This document shows, piece after piece, positions 45,767 to 55,167 of a stretch of 64,000 nt of DNA. Below the pieces are notes generated by a model. It did no database searches and was not told the DNA's origin. It was given only the letters and a program-made list of their open reading frames with translations. The translations under genes were made by a program, and so were the position numbers. Positions within the stretch are counted from its first letter, which is position 1; every line of letters begins with the position of its first letter. The DNA comes from an uncultured Prevotellaceae bacterium (GTDB taxonomy: Bacteria; Bacteroidota; Bacteroidia; Bacteroidales; Bacteroidaceae): assembly GCA_900317305.1 (NCBI GenBank), contig ONGG01000008.1, positions 59,215-123,214 of the forward strand, read 5' to 3'.

Positions 45767-46106
45767 TATATTTCTGTTTTAAAGTCCGCTATACTCCCTG
45801 AACAGACTGATTAATATCTATCGCAATTGACTACAAAAGAAAAACGGGGTGTCTACCTGTTGCCATGTTTTAACAACCAATTCGAATTAGGTAGTTTCGA
45901 ATAGTAAAAACAAAGCATCAACAACGCATTTCAAAAAGTAGCGCTCCCTTATATTATCACCTTAACCTTAATACAATATGGCCTCGGTATAGGTTAGTAA
46001 ATACAAAGGTTTCAATATCCTCTTTCATACACAAGATGTCAAAATTGACTGCTTACCACAGTTTGCACAGATTTCTCTTCGGAAAGAGTGGAATGCCAAG
46101 AGGTGT
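45767..46106. other. intergenic region, no gene seen
   Basis: 340 AT-rich bases between the flippase stop and the truncated acyltransferase start. No coding frame, strong hairpin or convincing promoter is recognised. Confidence 0.5.
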
Positions 46107-47663
46107 TTACTTCATTTTATTTTTTATCAGTTTCTTCCTCACCATTTCAACAACTTTTTGGCGCATTGGTTTGTCCATTCCAAGAAACCAACTAGAACAG
46201 ATGACGGATATGATGCTGACTATAGTGATAGCACAGAAGGAGAACACTATGCTGTCATGATTCTTGAGCCAAAAATAGAAAAGAAGTGGTAATGGCAAAG
46301 ATGCCAGTGTCACTTTCAGACATGGAAGGAATACAGAAAAGATGTCACGCCATGTGTAATCTACTATCTTGATAACGAGAATGGGCTTAATAATAAGACC
46401 TAACAACATATATGTAACCAAACTCGCCCAAGAGAGGGCTACAGGACTGCATCCCATCTTGAATAATAAATATACAATAGGGAATTGGATAAATCCCAAT
46501 GTGGGAGATATTAATGCGTTCTCACGTATTTGTCCTTTAGCATACAATGCTCTATAGAATGAGGTGTCAAAGACTTGAAAGAGACTCTGGATGATGATGA
46601 TTTGCAAGAATATCACTGCGTATTCTGGAACAATTCCTAACCAAAGTTGTAACAACTGCTGTGCAACCAAACATATCGGCAGTGCCAGGAGGTACATCAT
46701 ATAATAGCTGAACCGTGTGGTCTGTAACAGCAGTCGCTTCGATCCCTCATAGTCTTTCACGGCATAGAGCTTCACTATCTGCGGATTAACCGCTGTCTGA
46801 AAATTGGTCACAAAATGTTGGGCAGCCATATTCACTTGAATTGATATGGCACGTGCCGCGACTACAGTTGGCGCAAAGAAAATGTTCAACAATATTAAAA
46901 TGCCCTGACTGTTTAATGCAATTGAACCATTGGCAAAGAGTGACCAACCTGAGAAACCTGCTATCTCGCGGAAGATTTTCTTGTCGATAGAGAATCGTAA
47001 ATGCGTCTCTTCGAAATGGTGTATGCAATAGATGCGGTAGAAGATGATGATGCCAACCTGTAGCAGACAGAGCAGTGTGGCATAAAGCTTCAACTTGTCG
47101 ATGTTGCCAATCAATAAAAGATATACTATTAGAAGTTTTGCAACAGCATCAAAAATACTTACATATGCATAAACACCCATCTTTTCATGTGCTATGATAC
47201 TAGCATTATATGGAACCTGTGTAAGTGTGACGAAAGCGGTAATGATTGAAAGGTGGAATGTGAATACTGCAGCTTCAAGCCTGTCGGCTGGAATTATCAA
47301 TTTATGGTAGAGGAACCATAATCCTACTGTTTCTGCAATGATTGCAATGATGGTGGCCAACAAAACATGAGCAGTCAGTGTAGTTGAGAAAACACGCTTC
47401 AACTTCTCCATGTTACCTTCTCCGAGACAATATGTCAGAAACCGTGAGGAACCTGTCCCCAAAGCATTGTTGACAAAAGCAAGAAAACCCACAATTCCTC
47501 CAACAGATTTGTATATGCCATAATCGTCTACACCTAATATTTGCAATATCACACGCGAGGTGTACAATGAGATTACCATTGTCACCATCATGCGGAAGTA
47601 CAAAAACATAGTGTTCTTCGCTATCGTCTTGTTGTTGGTTTTTCCAGCCATATTATCGTTCAC
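46107..47663 (-). CDS. wzx: Wzx-type polysaccharide flippase
   Basis: 518-residue inner-membrane protein with about 14 predicted helices, of the MOP/Wzx group that flips lipid-linked repeat units to the periplasm. Opening KTIAKNTMFLYFRMMVTMVI, then LGVDDYGIYKSVGGIVGFLA and ALGTGSSRFLTYCLGEGN are typical of Bacteroidota capsule flippases. Starts 11 bases before the stop of the upstream acyltransferase. An internal start at codon 5 (MAGKTNNK) is also possible. Confidence 0.87.
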   Translation of the reverse strand: MNDNMAGKTNNKTIAKNTMFLYFRMMVTMVISLYTSRVILQILGVDDYGIYKSVGGIVGFLAFVNNALGTGSSRFLTYCLGEGNMEKLKRVFSTTLTAHVLLATIIAIIAETVGLWFLYHKLIIPADRLEAAVFTFHLSIITAFVTLTQVPYNASIIAHEKMGVYAYVSIFDAVAKLLIVYLLLIGNIDKLKLYATLLCLLQVGIIIFYRIYCIHHFEETHLRFSIDKKIFREIAGFSGWSLFANGSIALNSQGILILLNIFFAPTVVAARAISIQVNMAAQHFVTNFQTAVNPQIVKLYAVKDYEGSKRLLLQTTRFSYYMMYLLALPICLVAQQLLQLWLGIVPEYAVIFLQIIIIQSLFQVFDTSFYRALYAKGQIRENALISPTLGFIQFPIVYLLFKMGCSPVALSWASLVTYMLLGLIIKPILVIKIVDYTWRDIFSVFLPCLKVTLASLPLPLLFYFWLKNHDSIVFSFCAITIVSIISVICSSWFLGMDKPMRQKVVEMVRKKLIKNKMK

Positions 47664-48777
47664 CTGTCAATATTCCACATAGTGACGGTGTAAATCTTCT
47701 TAGAAAATAATAGAGGGTAATACATATTATGACCGCCATCACAGGAGCTGCTATGTATGAGATAGTCATTTGCAATGCGGTAGACTGTCCGAATATCACA
47801 CTTGACACTTTTTTGCAAGTAGGTAATATCAGAATGGTGTGAGAAAGATAGATGAAGAATGAACTCCGCGAGAGTAAGGGGCTTGACATTATCTGTAATT
47901 TGTTATTTCTAACAAGGTAAATAGCAATATTCATAAGTGTAATGACTCCAAATATCACATATACAGGGTAAATGAGGTTGCCCAATTCGGTCTCATGACC
48001 ATTCAACATTGTACATGCCATCCAAGTAACCAGTGCGATAGCTAAGAATGGGTAACACCATCTTTGAGTATATTCCAATGGATTGATATTGTTCATCTTC
48101 ATATAGGCTCCCGTTCCAAAGAACAGAAAAGCCATTGTCGATAATTCAGGTATCGGTATAAACACGCCTGATATATAACAAAGCAAGAACATGACAATTC
48201 CCCATATCCTTAGTTTCTTGAATACATAGTATAACACTGGTGCACAAATAACTACAACCATTAAATCACGCAAAAACCAGAGAGGAATTAGATAGGGGCT
48301 TGATGCAGGAATTGCCCACCCCACCCAGTTTACCCTGTCGAGGTTCCACATCTGACAGTCCCAATATAAATGGACACAACCATTATCCTCGAAGAAAGCC
48401 AAGACATCGCTCCATTCGCCATGAAACAGTTTCCCTTTGAGAGTGTTCAGAATACTGATTGTGTTCCATATCAGGAAGGGAACAAGCAGCGTTTTTACCC
48501 GCCTTTTTAGTTTCTGCATAAACTTCTCCACATTCCATGTTTCAAGACCTTTGAAAAACAAGTATCCTGAAATGAAGTAGAATGTCGGTACACATACATG
48601 AGTCAGGACTTTTGAGATGCTAACCCTAAAGATGTTATAGCAATCCATCCCTGACAAATGATGGATATTCAAAGCCCCATAGTCGAAGGGGGTGCCAAAA
48701 CTATGTATGAACACAACCCCGACTATTAATGGGAATCGAAGCCAATCAAAGACCTTAAATATTTGTTGGGTTTGCAT
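47653..48777 (-). CDS. AT3-family membrane acyltransferase
   Basis: 374-residue integral membrane acyltransferase (acetyl or similar group to sugar). Motifs: FDWLRFPLIVGVVFIHSFGT with the active His, VPTFYFISGYLFFKG and LWFLRDLMVVVICAP. About ten transmembrane helices. I chose the start at 48777 because the longer frame from 48807 would overlap the aldo/keto reductase by more and adds no match. Its end overlaps the flippase start. Confidence 0.87.
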   Translation of the reverse strand: MQTQQIFKVFDWLRFPLIVGVVFIHSFGTPFDYGALNIHHLSGMDCYNIFRVSISKVLTHVCVPTFYFISGYLFFKGLETWNVEKFMQKLKRRVKTLLVPFLIWNTISILNTLKGKLFHGEWSDVLAFFEDNGCVHLYWDCQMWNLDRVNWVGWAIPASSPYLIPLWFLRDLMVVVICAPVLYYVFKKLRIWGIVMFLLCYISGVFIPIPELSTMAFLFFGTGAYMKMNNINPLEYTQRWCYPFLAIALVTWMACTMLNGHETELGNLIYPVYVIFGVITLMNIAIYLVRNNKLQIMSSPLLSRSSFFIYLSHTILILPTCKKVSSVIFGQSTALQMTISYIAAPVMAVIICITLYYFLRRFTPSLCGILTGER

Positions 48778-48785
48778 AAATGTGA

Positions 48786-49700
48786 TTACAATATGCTGAA
48801 ATCGCAATTGTCGGGGTCATAACGCAGGCGGCTGTTAATATTGATACCGTCGATGGCCTTCATGTCATCTGCATCCAACTCGAAGTCGAAGATATCAAGA
48901 TTTTCCTGCTGGTGCTTGGGAGTCAGTGAACGCACTAAAGGGATGACACCATTCTGAACATGCCAGCGCAGGATAATCTGAACGAAAGTCTTATTGTACT
49001 TTTTCTCCAAACGCTTCAACAGGGGCAAACGAACCAATCGGTCATCATAGCGGGCTATAGGGGTGTAAGCCTCCACTATGATGCCCTGTTCCTTATAATA
49101 CTGTAAGAGAGGTTTCTGCGTGAAGAGCGGATGAATCTCGAATTGTCCAACTTCGGGACGATGTTTGCAAATCTCAAATATCTCCTCCAGATGGTGCTGG
49201 TGGCAGTTGGCCACACCAAGATGCTTCACCAGTCCCTCGTCCTTCAGTTTCTCCATCTCGCGCCATGTGTCGAGAAAAAGGTCTGTAACAGGCCAGTGGA
49301 ACTGAAGCAGGTCAACATAATCAACGCCCATGTTATGGATGAACGTTATAAACTGCTCACGCACCTTATGATCACGCTGTGCTCCATTGCTGACGCGAGT
49401 AGTAATGAACAAATCTTCGCGCGGCACGCCACTCTTGCGTATGGCTTTGCCTAACAGCTTTCCATTGCCGTATGCCGCGGAATAGTCTATCAGGCGATAG
49501 CCCATCTTAAGGGCTTTGGAGATAGAACTCACATAGGAAATGCTCATAATCTTATTACGATAGAGTTTATTCTCCACCTTAAAAATAAAAAAGGAGAGAC
49601 CAGTTCTCCTTTTTTTCATCTTAGGGGAATAGCCCATTCCACCAGGGCCAAAGCCTATCTGAGGGATTGCACCTCCTCTCAACATCTCACTTAGTTCCAT
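48786..49700 (-). CDS. aldo/keto reductase with Arg at the catalytic Lys position
   Basis: 304-residue TIM-barrel NADPH-dependent reductase. Asp and Tyr of the tetrad lie in RLIDYSAAYGNGKLLGKAI and His in LLQFHWPVTD; but the usual TK motif reads FITTRVSNG, with Arg (codon CGC) in place of Lys. An unusual N-terminal stretch with many Lys (PKMKKRRTGLSFFIFKVENK) is present. KxRS-type cofactor region is IPLVRSLTPKHQQENL. It is 3 bases after the KAS III stop, so it belongs to the acyl module; it might reduce the acyl-thioester product or a sugar. Activity may be altered. Confidence 0.85.
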   Translation of the reverse strand: MELSEMLRGGAIPQIGFGPGGMGYSPKMKKRRTGLSFFIFKVENKLYRNKIMSISYVSSISKALKMGYRLIDYSAAYGNGKLLGKAIRKSGVPREDLFITTRVSNGAQRDHKVREQFITFIHNMGVDYVDLLQFHWPVTDLFLDTWREMEKLKDEGLVKHLGVANCHQHHLEEIFEICKHRPEVGQFEIHPLFTQKPLLQYYKEQGIIVEAYTPIARYDDRLVRLPLLKRLEKKYNKTFVQIILRWHVQNGVIPLVRSLTPKHQQENLDIFDFELDADDMKAIDGININSRLRYDPDNCDFSIL

Positions 49701-49703
49701 TGC

Positions 49704-50702
49704 CTAAAACTTTAAAATTGTTCCACCCCAACTGAGACCAACGCCAAAGCCACTAATCATCACCTTGTCACCAGCCTTTATTGTTTGTTTATCTATACAA
49801 TCCTTCAATCCAATAAGGACTGTTGAAGAGACTGTATTGCCTGTAATGGCCAGATTTACATAGAACTTATCCTTTGGAAGGACACAAACCTTGCGGATGG
49901 TATTGAGCATAAACTTATTGGCCTGATGGAACACATAATAGTCAATCTGGTCTTTCTTGATATGGTTTTTCTCTAAGATTTGAGTCATCATGGCAGGTAC
50001 AGCATCGAGGGTGAAGTTGAAGATAGCGCCTCCGTTCATATAGAGATAGTCGTCATACCAGATATGACCTTCATCATCTTCCACAAACTTCCCTGTAGCA
50101 GTCTTTTGTCTTGCCGCGCCACTCTTCACAATCAGATTGTTGGCTCCGCTGCCATCTGTGCCCAGAGAGAACTCACCAATTTCTGCAAAGCCATCAGTAG
50201 AGATGAGACAGGCTGCAGCTCCATCGCCGAAGATAGATCGGTTGCTTTTGTCTGATGGGTGCAGATACTTATTATAAGTCTCTGCTGTCAGTAGTAGCAC
50301 GTTCCTAGCAATGCCTGCTGCAATCAAGCCTTTGGCCATAGCCATGCCATAGATACAGCCGGAGCATCCAAGATTATAGTCGAATGCGCCTGCCGAAGTG
50401 GGTATGCCTAATCTATCTTGGAGCACACATGCTGTTGATGGAAGGAAATAGTCTGGACTTTGCGTGCAGAGCATGAGGAAATCTATAGTATTTGGATCTA
50501 TCTGATATTCCTCAAAAAGCATTCGTGCAGCTTTTTCAGCCATGTCGCCAGCCGTTTCATCTGCTGCTGCAAGATGTCGAGCATCCACGCCCACCTTCTG
50601 GGCAACCTTTTCCACGCTCCACTCCGGGAAATCGCAGACAAGTTCCTCATTTGTTACCACCTTTTCAGGCAGATAATATGATACCGCTTTGATAAATGCC
50701 AT
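49704..50702 (-). CDS. 3-oxoacyl-ACP synthase III (FabH-like), module B
   Basis: 332-residue KAS III with Cys113 (YNLGCSGCIYGM), His259 (YVFHQANKFM) and Asn289 (AITGNTVSSTVL), plus GFGVGLSWGGTILKF at the C-terminus. Same family and same gene order as the plus-strand gene at 31438 but clearly diverged. It starts 4 bases after the SDR stop. It would start or extend a short chain on the ACP at 51456-51683. Confidence 0.9.
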   Translation of the reverse strand: MAFIKAVSYYLPEKVVTNEELVCDFPEWSVEKVAQKVGVDARHLAAADETAGDMAEKAARMLFEEYQIDPNTIDFLMLCTQSPDYFLPSTACVLQDRLGIPTSAGAFDYNLGCSGCIYGMAMAKGLIAAGIARNVLLLTAETYNKYLHPSDKSNRSIFGDGAAACLISTDGFAEIGEFSLGTDGSGANNLIVKSGAARQKTATGKFVEDDEGHIWYDDYLYMNGGAIFNFTLDAVPAMMTQILEKNHIKKDQIDYYVFHQANKFMLNTIRKVCVLPKDKFYVNLAITGNTVSSTVLIGLKDCIDKQTIKAGDKVMISGFGVGLSWGGTILKF

Positions 50703-50706
50703 AGAA

Positions 50707-51456
50707 TTATCCCAAATTACCCCCCCCAGATATCTTCACGTTACTGCTTGTCATCCAGGCTGATGCATCAGAAAGCATATAAACAGCAAGGTAAGCAATG
50801 TCGTTTGGTGTGCCATAACGCTTCAAAGGGTATTTCTGCTCGTCTTCCTTCAGTTTTTCTTCGTCTGTACCATCTGCCAATATGAGGTCTGTCCAGACCA
50901 TGGAAGGACTGATACAATTCACACGTATCTTCCTTGGTGCGAGCTCTAATGCCAAGCAATTGGCGTATGAGATAATGGCACCTTTGGAGGCGCTGTAAAT
51001 GGAATTACCCACACTACCCGACCATGAGGCTATGGACGCAATGAAAACGATGGAAGCACTCTTATTAATCTTCTTTTGACGCAACAACTCTGCTTGCAAC
51101 ATGACAGGTGCTTTGAAATTAACATCCATCAACTGATTGACATTGGAGTCCGTTAGATCCTTGCATGGTATACGCTGACCCAAACCTGCACAATGCACCA
51201 CACCATCAAGTTTGGGCAGAGCCCCTACTAATGATGTCAATGCAATGGCATCTGTCAAATCGCCAGGCATGATGATGCAACTTTCAGGTTCCATCTGCAA
51301 GGACGTTTCCTGAAGTTTTGCTGTATTACGCCCATTAGCAATAACCTTTGCGCCCATCTTGGAACACGTGATGGCTATGCCTCTTCCAATGCCGGAAGAT
51401 GCTCCTGTCACCAAGATTGTCTTGCCCTCTAGAGAGAAGGGGTTGAATGTTACCAT
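50707..51456 (-). CDS. FabG-like SDR, ketoacyl-ACP reductase (module B)
   Basis: 249-residue SDR. TGASSGIGRGIAITC cofactor motif, HCAGLGQRI, catalytic Ser in IVFIASIASWSG and Tyr/Lys in SIYSASKGAIIS. The C-terminus WMTSSNVKISGGGNLG is FabG-like. Start codon overlaps the ACP stop by one base, as in module A. Likely reduces the 3-ketoacyl-ACP made by the downstream KAS III. Confidence 0.88.
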   Translation of the reverse strand: MVTFNPFSLEGKTILVTGASSGIGRGIAITCSKMGAKVIANGRNTAKLQETSLQMEPESCIIMPGDLTDAIALTSLVGALPKLDGVVHCAGLGQRIPCKDLTDSNVNQLMDVNFKAPVMLQAELLRQKKINKSASIVFIASIASWSGSVGNSIYSASKGAIISYANCLALELAPRKIRVNCISPSMVWTDLILADGTDEEKLKEDEQKYPLKRYGTPNDIAYLAVYMLSDASAWMTSSNVKISGGGNLG

Positions 51457-51683
51457 TATTTTGATGAAATGAGGTTAAAGAGGTCTTCCACAGTCTCACA
51501 CTGACGGATTTCTTTACCGGTAATGGTCTTGCCATATTGAGTCTTTGCCAATGCTATAACACTCATGCCAATGAGTGAAGACCACTCTTCCAGTTCATGA
51601 AATTCTGTGGATGCGATTATTTCAGAAGCATCGGTATCATCAAATTGTTCTGCAAAATTCTTAATAAATTCGTTCAATTCCAT
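51456..51683 (-). CDS. acyl carrier protein (module B)
   Basis: 75-residue acidic ACP, attachment Ser about residue 36 in ELEEWSSLIGM. It aligns along its length with the module A ACP (30461). The start at 51683 is chosen because longer in-frame starts run into the upstream gene. It lies 25 bases downstream of the FrhB-acyltransferase fusion. Confidence 0.87.
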   Translation of the reverse strand: MELNEFIKNFAEQFDDTDASEIIASTEFHELEEWSSLIGMSVIALAKTQYGKTITGKEIRQCETVEDLFNLISSK

Positions 51684-51708
51684 AATTGTATGATTTTGAT
51701 GTTGTAAA

Positions 51709-53502
51709 TTAATATTTCCATAGAATATCCTCGTCGACAACCTCGGCTGGATGTCCCGAGGCAAGTGAGTAAGCTGGCACATTACGAATGACCAGCGACA
51801 GGGCACTTATGATAGCACCATCGCCTATCTTCACACCTGGCATTACAGTACACTGTTCTGTGAGCCATACCTTATCACCGATAATTACAGGGCGCGTGTT
51901 CTTATAGCCCTGACGGTTCATGTAGTGAGAACCATTGTTGTCTCTAATGGTAATATGACGACCTAACATGGTATTTTTACCAATTTCTATCCTTTCTCCA
52001 CAAATAATAGTAGCACCTATGTTAGTAGTGCCACCGCCACCAAACGAAAGAGTCGCATTGGGAAACACTTCAATATCAGAACCGTAGCCTATTATTGTTT
52101 TTCCATAATAACGAAGAGTCGCATTTTTATCTACCAGCAATCTGGTTTCTAGCTTTGATTTCATGAATTTTTTGTTTCCAAGAATCAGGATTCCTTTTTT
52201 GATAATCTTGGCATCTTTTTTAATTTCGATAGTACAATGAGGTGTAGGCAATATAAAATTACCATGCACTATTTCACCTAGAGTGTTATATTTGAAAAGT
52301 TGGTAGAGAGCAGTAGGGTTAAGCTGTGTCTTATTCACAATAAACCTGATTCCCTTCAGTATTTTCTTTATTCTTGCTCCCTTACCTACCTTTCTGGATA
52401 TGATATACTTCTCTGCAATCTGTATGAAACTCATTGTGTCAAGATCAGCAAAGAATTCTTCTCGATTTACTTTGGGTGGGTCAACAGAAAGGTTTAAAGA
52501 CCTGTTGCCTGCTTCTATACTATTAAAAGGAACAGGTACGTAATTGATTCGCTTCTTAATTTGTTCAAAGTAAGCTTCTCCCTTCTTCGAGTTGATCATA
52601 ACTAATGAAGTTCCTAGGTCTTTCTCCAGCGCTTGATCAACATTTTCGATTCCCCAGAAATCAGCAAGAGTAATGTCTGCTATACGTGGATATCCTTTGA
52701 ATTTGCAATCATAACAAGAAGGGCGACAATAAACACCAGTACGAAGATAGCCTTTAGTAAAATTACTTTGGTCTTTTGTCTCGTAATATGCTTTACCATT
52801 TTCTAAGATAACTTTCTGAGTCAGATTACGCCAACCATATTCCTTAGACTTCGCTTTGCAATAAACGACCTTTGAACCATAACGTTCTTCGTATGAATCA
52901 AGATATTTACGCCATACTTTAGGAGAGTTAATGCCTCTACAAATATAATCTACGATTACAAGGTTATCATAATCTTTTCTCAAAAACGCTCTTAAAGCAG
53001 CCATCTGACATGGCGAACCACAAACGAGAACCTTTTCCCCTGCTTTCAACAAGTCTCTTACATTCTTAAAAAATCCGTCTAGATGGCTTTGAAGATATTT
53101 GCTACTGCGAAGTTTGGGGAGGTCTTTTTTATCATGAGAAATATAATGACGAACCGAAAAGTCATCATTGAAAATGGCGCCACCGACATATCCATCACTT
53201 TTATACATGGCTTCTGCAAGTGCGGAGAACAGGCCACCTGAAGTTGAATCAAAAACTACCTCAAGATTCTTATGCTCCGCTGCATAGCAAACAGACTGTG
53301 GCAGATCGTTCTTTTTTAGCTCATTCACATTGATAATAGGGCAAACTTTCTCACAAAGCCCACAGTCAACGCATTTCGACCCATCAACTTCTGGGTACCA
53401 AAAGCCCTCATTATCAGTTATGAAAGAAATGGCATTCTTGCTACAAACGTCACCGCATGCGTTACAACCACAGCAATCAACTTTATTCTTTATCTGAATC
53501 AT
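51709..53502 (-). CDS. FrhB-like iron-sulfur protein fused to hexapeptide acyltransferase
   Basis: 597 residues with two parts. Residues 1-60 hold two 4Fe-4S ferredoxin motifs (CCGCNACGDVC and CVDCGLCEKVC); up to about 370 is the coenzyme F420 hydrogenase/dehydrogenase beta-subunit-like domain (VCGSPCQMAALRAFLRKDY, IADITLADFWGIENV), a common but unexplained partner in Bacteroidota capsule loci. From about residue 420 a left-handed beta helix acyltransferase follows (GNTMLGRHITIRDNNGSH-like with His, GDKVWLTEQCTVMPGVKIGDG, SLASGHPAEVV). The frame is continuous. In position it replaces the NeuD-like gene of module A, upstream of ACP-SDR-KAS III. F420 itself is not expected in this group, so flavin or ferredoxin chemistry is more likely. 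Confidence 0.85.
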   Translation of the reverse strand: MIQIKNKVDCCGCNACGDVCSKNAISFITDNEGFWYPEVDGSKCVDCGLCEKVCPIINVNELKKNDLPQSVCYAAEHKNLEVVFDSTSGGLFSALAEAMYKSDGYVGGAIFNDDFSVRHYISHDKKDLPKLRSSKYLQSHLDGFFKNVRDLLKAGEKVLVCGSPCQMAALRAFLRKDYDNLVIVDYICRGINSPKVWRKYLDSYEERYGSKVVYCKAKSKEYGWRNLTQKVILENGKAYYETKDQSNFTKGYLRTGVYCRPSCYDCKFKGYPRIADITLADFWGIENVDQALEKDLGTSLVMINSKKGEAYFEQIKKRINYVPVPFNSIEAGNRSLNLSVDPPKVNREEFFADLDTMSFIQIAEKYIISRKVGKGARIKKILKGIRFIVNKTQLNPTALYQLFKYNTLGEIVHGNFILPTPHCTIEIKKDAKIIKKGILILGNKKFMKSKLETRLLVDKNATLRYYGKTIIGYGSDIEVFPNATLSFGGGGTTNIGATIICGERIEIGKNTMLGRHITIRDNNGSHYMNRQGYKNTRPVIIGDKVWLTEQCTVMPGVKIGDGAIISALSLVIRNVPAYSLASGHPAEVVDEDILWKY

Positions 53503-53678
53503 TTCTTATTTTTGAAAGATTTTAATAATATGAAATAGTACTCCCCATAAAAAGACAGGTTATACATTAGTTATGTGAGTGCAACAGACATAAGGACTTG
53601 CCTAAGCGTTCTCTTGTCTAGGTTCTGCAAAGATATGAAATAGAATTCACACATGCAAGCCTTGGGCACACTATTTCA

Positions 53679-53805
53679 TTACACTTTGATTCCATACCTC
53701 ATGCTGGGCAGAAGTTCGTCGATGGTTTGGTGCGGACGCTTGTAGTTGTTGAACTTGATGAAGCAGTCTATCCCACAGAGAAGTCCATCCACAATGTCGG
53801 CAGGA
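53679..53805 (-). pseudogene. integrase-core transposase C-terminal fragment
   Basis: Encodes DIVDGLLCGIDCFIKFNNYK then RPHQTIDELLPSMRYGIKV and a stop, the NxxRPHQ end typical of IS3-type OrfB transposases. No start or catalytic core remains. The rest of the 53503-54064 gap has no gene I can support. Confidence 0.65.
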
Positions 53806-54064
53806 TCAGGGTAGATTCATTCCTGATTGATGGTTCTCCATCATATGTTGTCCTTTCAGAGGCCCTTTCCGTCCATGCTCACCTCGATACTATGGATCTG
53901 CTAGCAGTTACTCCCACATTTTCGTTGTGTATTACCTTGGTGAGTATTGATAATCTCAGGTGCCCCTCAGCCTCGCTCAATCCTCGACCAATTAATGACT
54001 GTTGTTGGCCGAGAGTGTGTCGCGGCTGTAGACATTGCATTTGACATGATAGTTTCAAGTAATT

Positions 54065-55162
54065 TTAGTGATTAGCACTTATCTTTACATACAAATTCCT
54101 AATTGACTTTCCATCCAACTCTACCGGATTATTCTTCAGCCTTATGGGATTAACCGAACTGGAAAGGATTTCCAGTTCTTTCTCCCTTTCTCTTGATGTA
54201 GGCTGGGAGATTCCCATCTCATCAAGCATGCTCCGGAAGAGCGAAATGGCTTCGGAAACAGTATCACAGCCAAGGGCATGAGCGATATCAAGGAATGTGC
54301 CCTTGAGATACTCCTCTCCCCTATCATCAATGCATTTCTCTGGATGAGCATTCATATACTCCCAGATATGATGCAGACACACAGCCACGGCATGACCATG
54401 AGGCAATCCATAGAGCGAGGTGACCTTGTAACTGAAGGCATGGGCAGCGGTGGTCTGTGTGATGCAGATGGCCTGACCGGCCAGGTTGGCGGCGGCCATA
54501 ATCTGGGCGGCAGCCTTCTCGTCGTTGTCGAAAATATAAGCCCTCCAGTTGGCCATGATCAGTTCGACGGCCTTCTTGGAGATAGGCTTGCTCTCGTCGG
54601 TGGAGTTGACCGACCACCATGACTCGATACCCTGACAGAGGGCGTCGAGCATTGTGCATTTTTTCTGATAGAGCGGCAGGGTCTTCAGCACAGAAGGCTC
54701 AAGGATAGCCACATCGGGGATAATACTGGTGTGAGTGACGCTCTGCTTCTTGCCCTCGTAGTAGATGACAGCATAGCGGGTAGACTCGCTGCCAGTGCCT
54801 GCTGTGGTGGGGATGGCCACCAGCCTGACACCCGTGTCCTCATAAGGTTGGTCGAGGAACAGCTGATCGGTAGACATCTTGCAATAGAGTTTGATGCACT
54901 TGGCCACATCGATGGCACTGCCACCACCCACAGCGACGATGGTGTCGCACTGGTTGGCGTTGAACAGCTCAACGCCTTTGCACACCTGCTCGTAGAGGGG
55001 GTTGGAGGCGAAATCGTTGAAGACAATGGCATCGTGAAGGATGTCGTCGACTTGGGGCTTGATGCTCAAGAATGGGTAGGAGGCATCGCAGACCAGCATT
55101 ACCTTTTGGCTGCCTGCGATGGCCTTTCCTAAGTTTGATATACCGTTATAGATGGTTTGCAT
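54065..55162 (-). CDS. phosphonoacetaldehyde reductase-like iron alcohol dehydrogenase
   Basis: 365-residue group III (Fe-type) alcohol dehydrogenase. NAD-binding AVGGGSAIDVAK, PTTAGTGSESTRYAV, and metal ligands in MLDALCQGIESWW (Asp) and the two His segments TQTTAAHAFSYK and YGLPHGHAVAV. In phosphonate pathways such enzymes (PhpC/FomC type) reduce phosphonoacetaldehyde to 2-hydroxyethylphosphonate. It starts 5 bases after the phosphonopyruvate decarboxylase stop and ends the three-gene cassette. Function is inferred largely from this context. Its DNA is GC-rich compared with the flanking genes. Confidence 0.83.
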   Translation of the reverse strand: MQTIYNGISNLGKAIAGSQKVMLVCDASYPFLSIKPQVDDILHDAIVFNDFASNPLYEQVCKGVELFNANQCDTIVAVGGGSAIDVAKCIKLYCKMSTDQLFLDQPYEDTGVRLVAIPTTAGTGSESTRYAVIYYEGKKQSVTHTSIIPDVAILEPSVLKTLPLYQKKCTMLDALCQGIESWWSVNSTDESKPISKKAVELIMANWRAYIFDNDEKAAAQIMAAANLAGQAICITQTTAAHAFSYKVTSLYGLPHGHAVAVCLHHIWEYMNAHPEKCIDDRGEEYLKGTFLDIAHALGCDTVSEAISLFRSMLDEMGISQPTSREREKELEILSSSVNPIRLKNNPVELDGKSIRNLYVKISANH

Positions 55163-55167
55163 GGTTG

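Noticed and set aside
46036-46260. 74-codon plus-strand hydrophobic frame
   Set aside because: It is mostly antisense to the flippase C-terminus.
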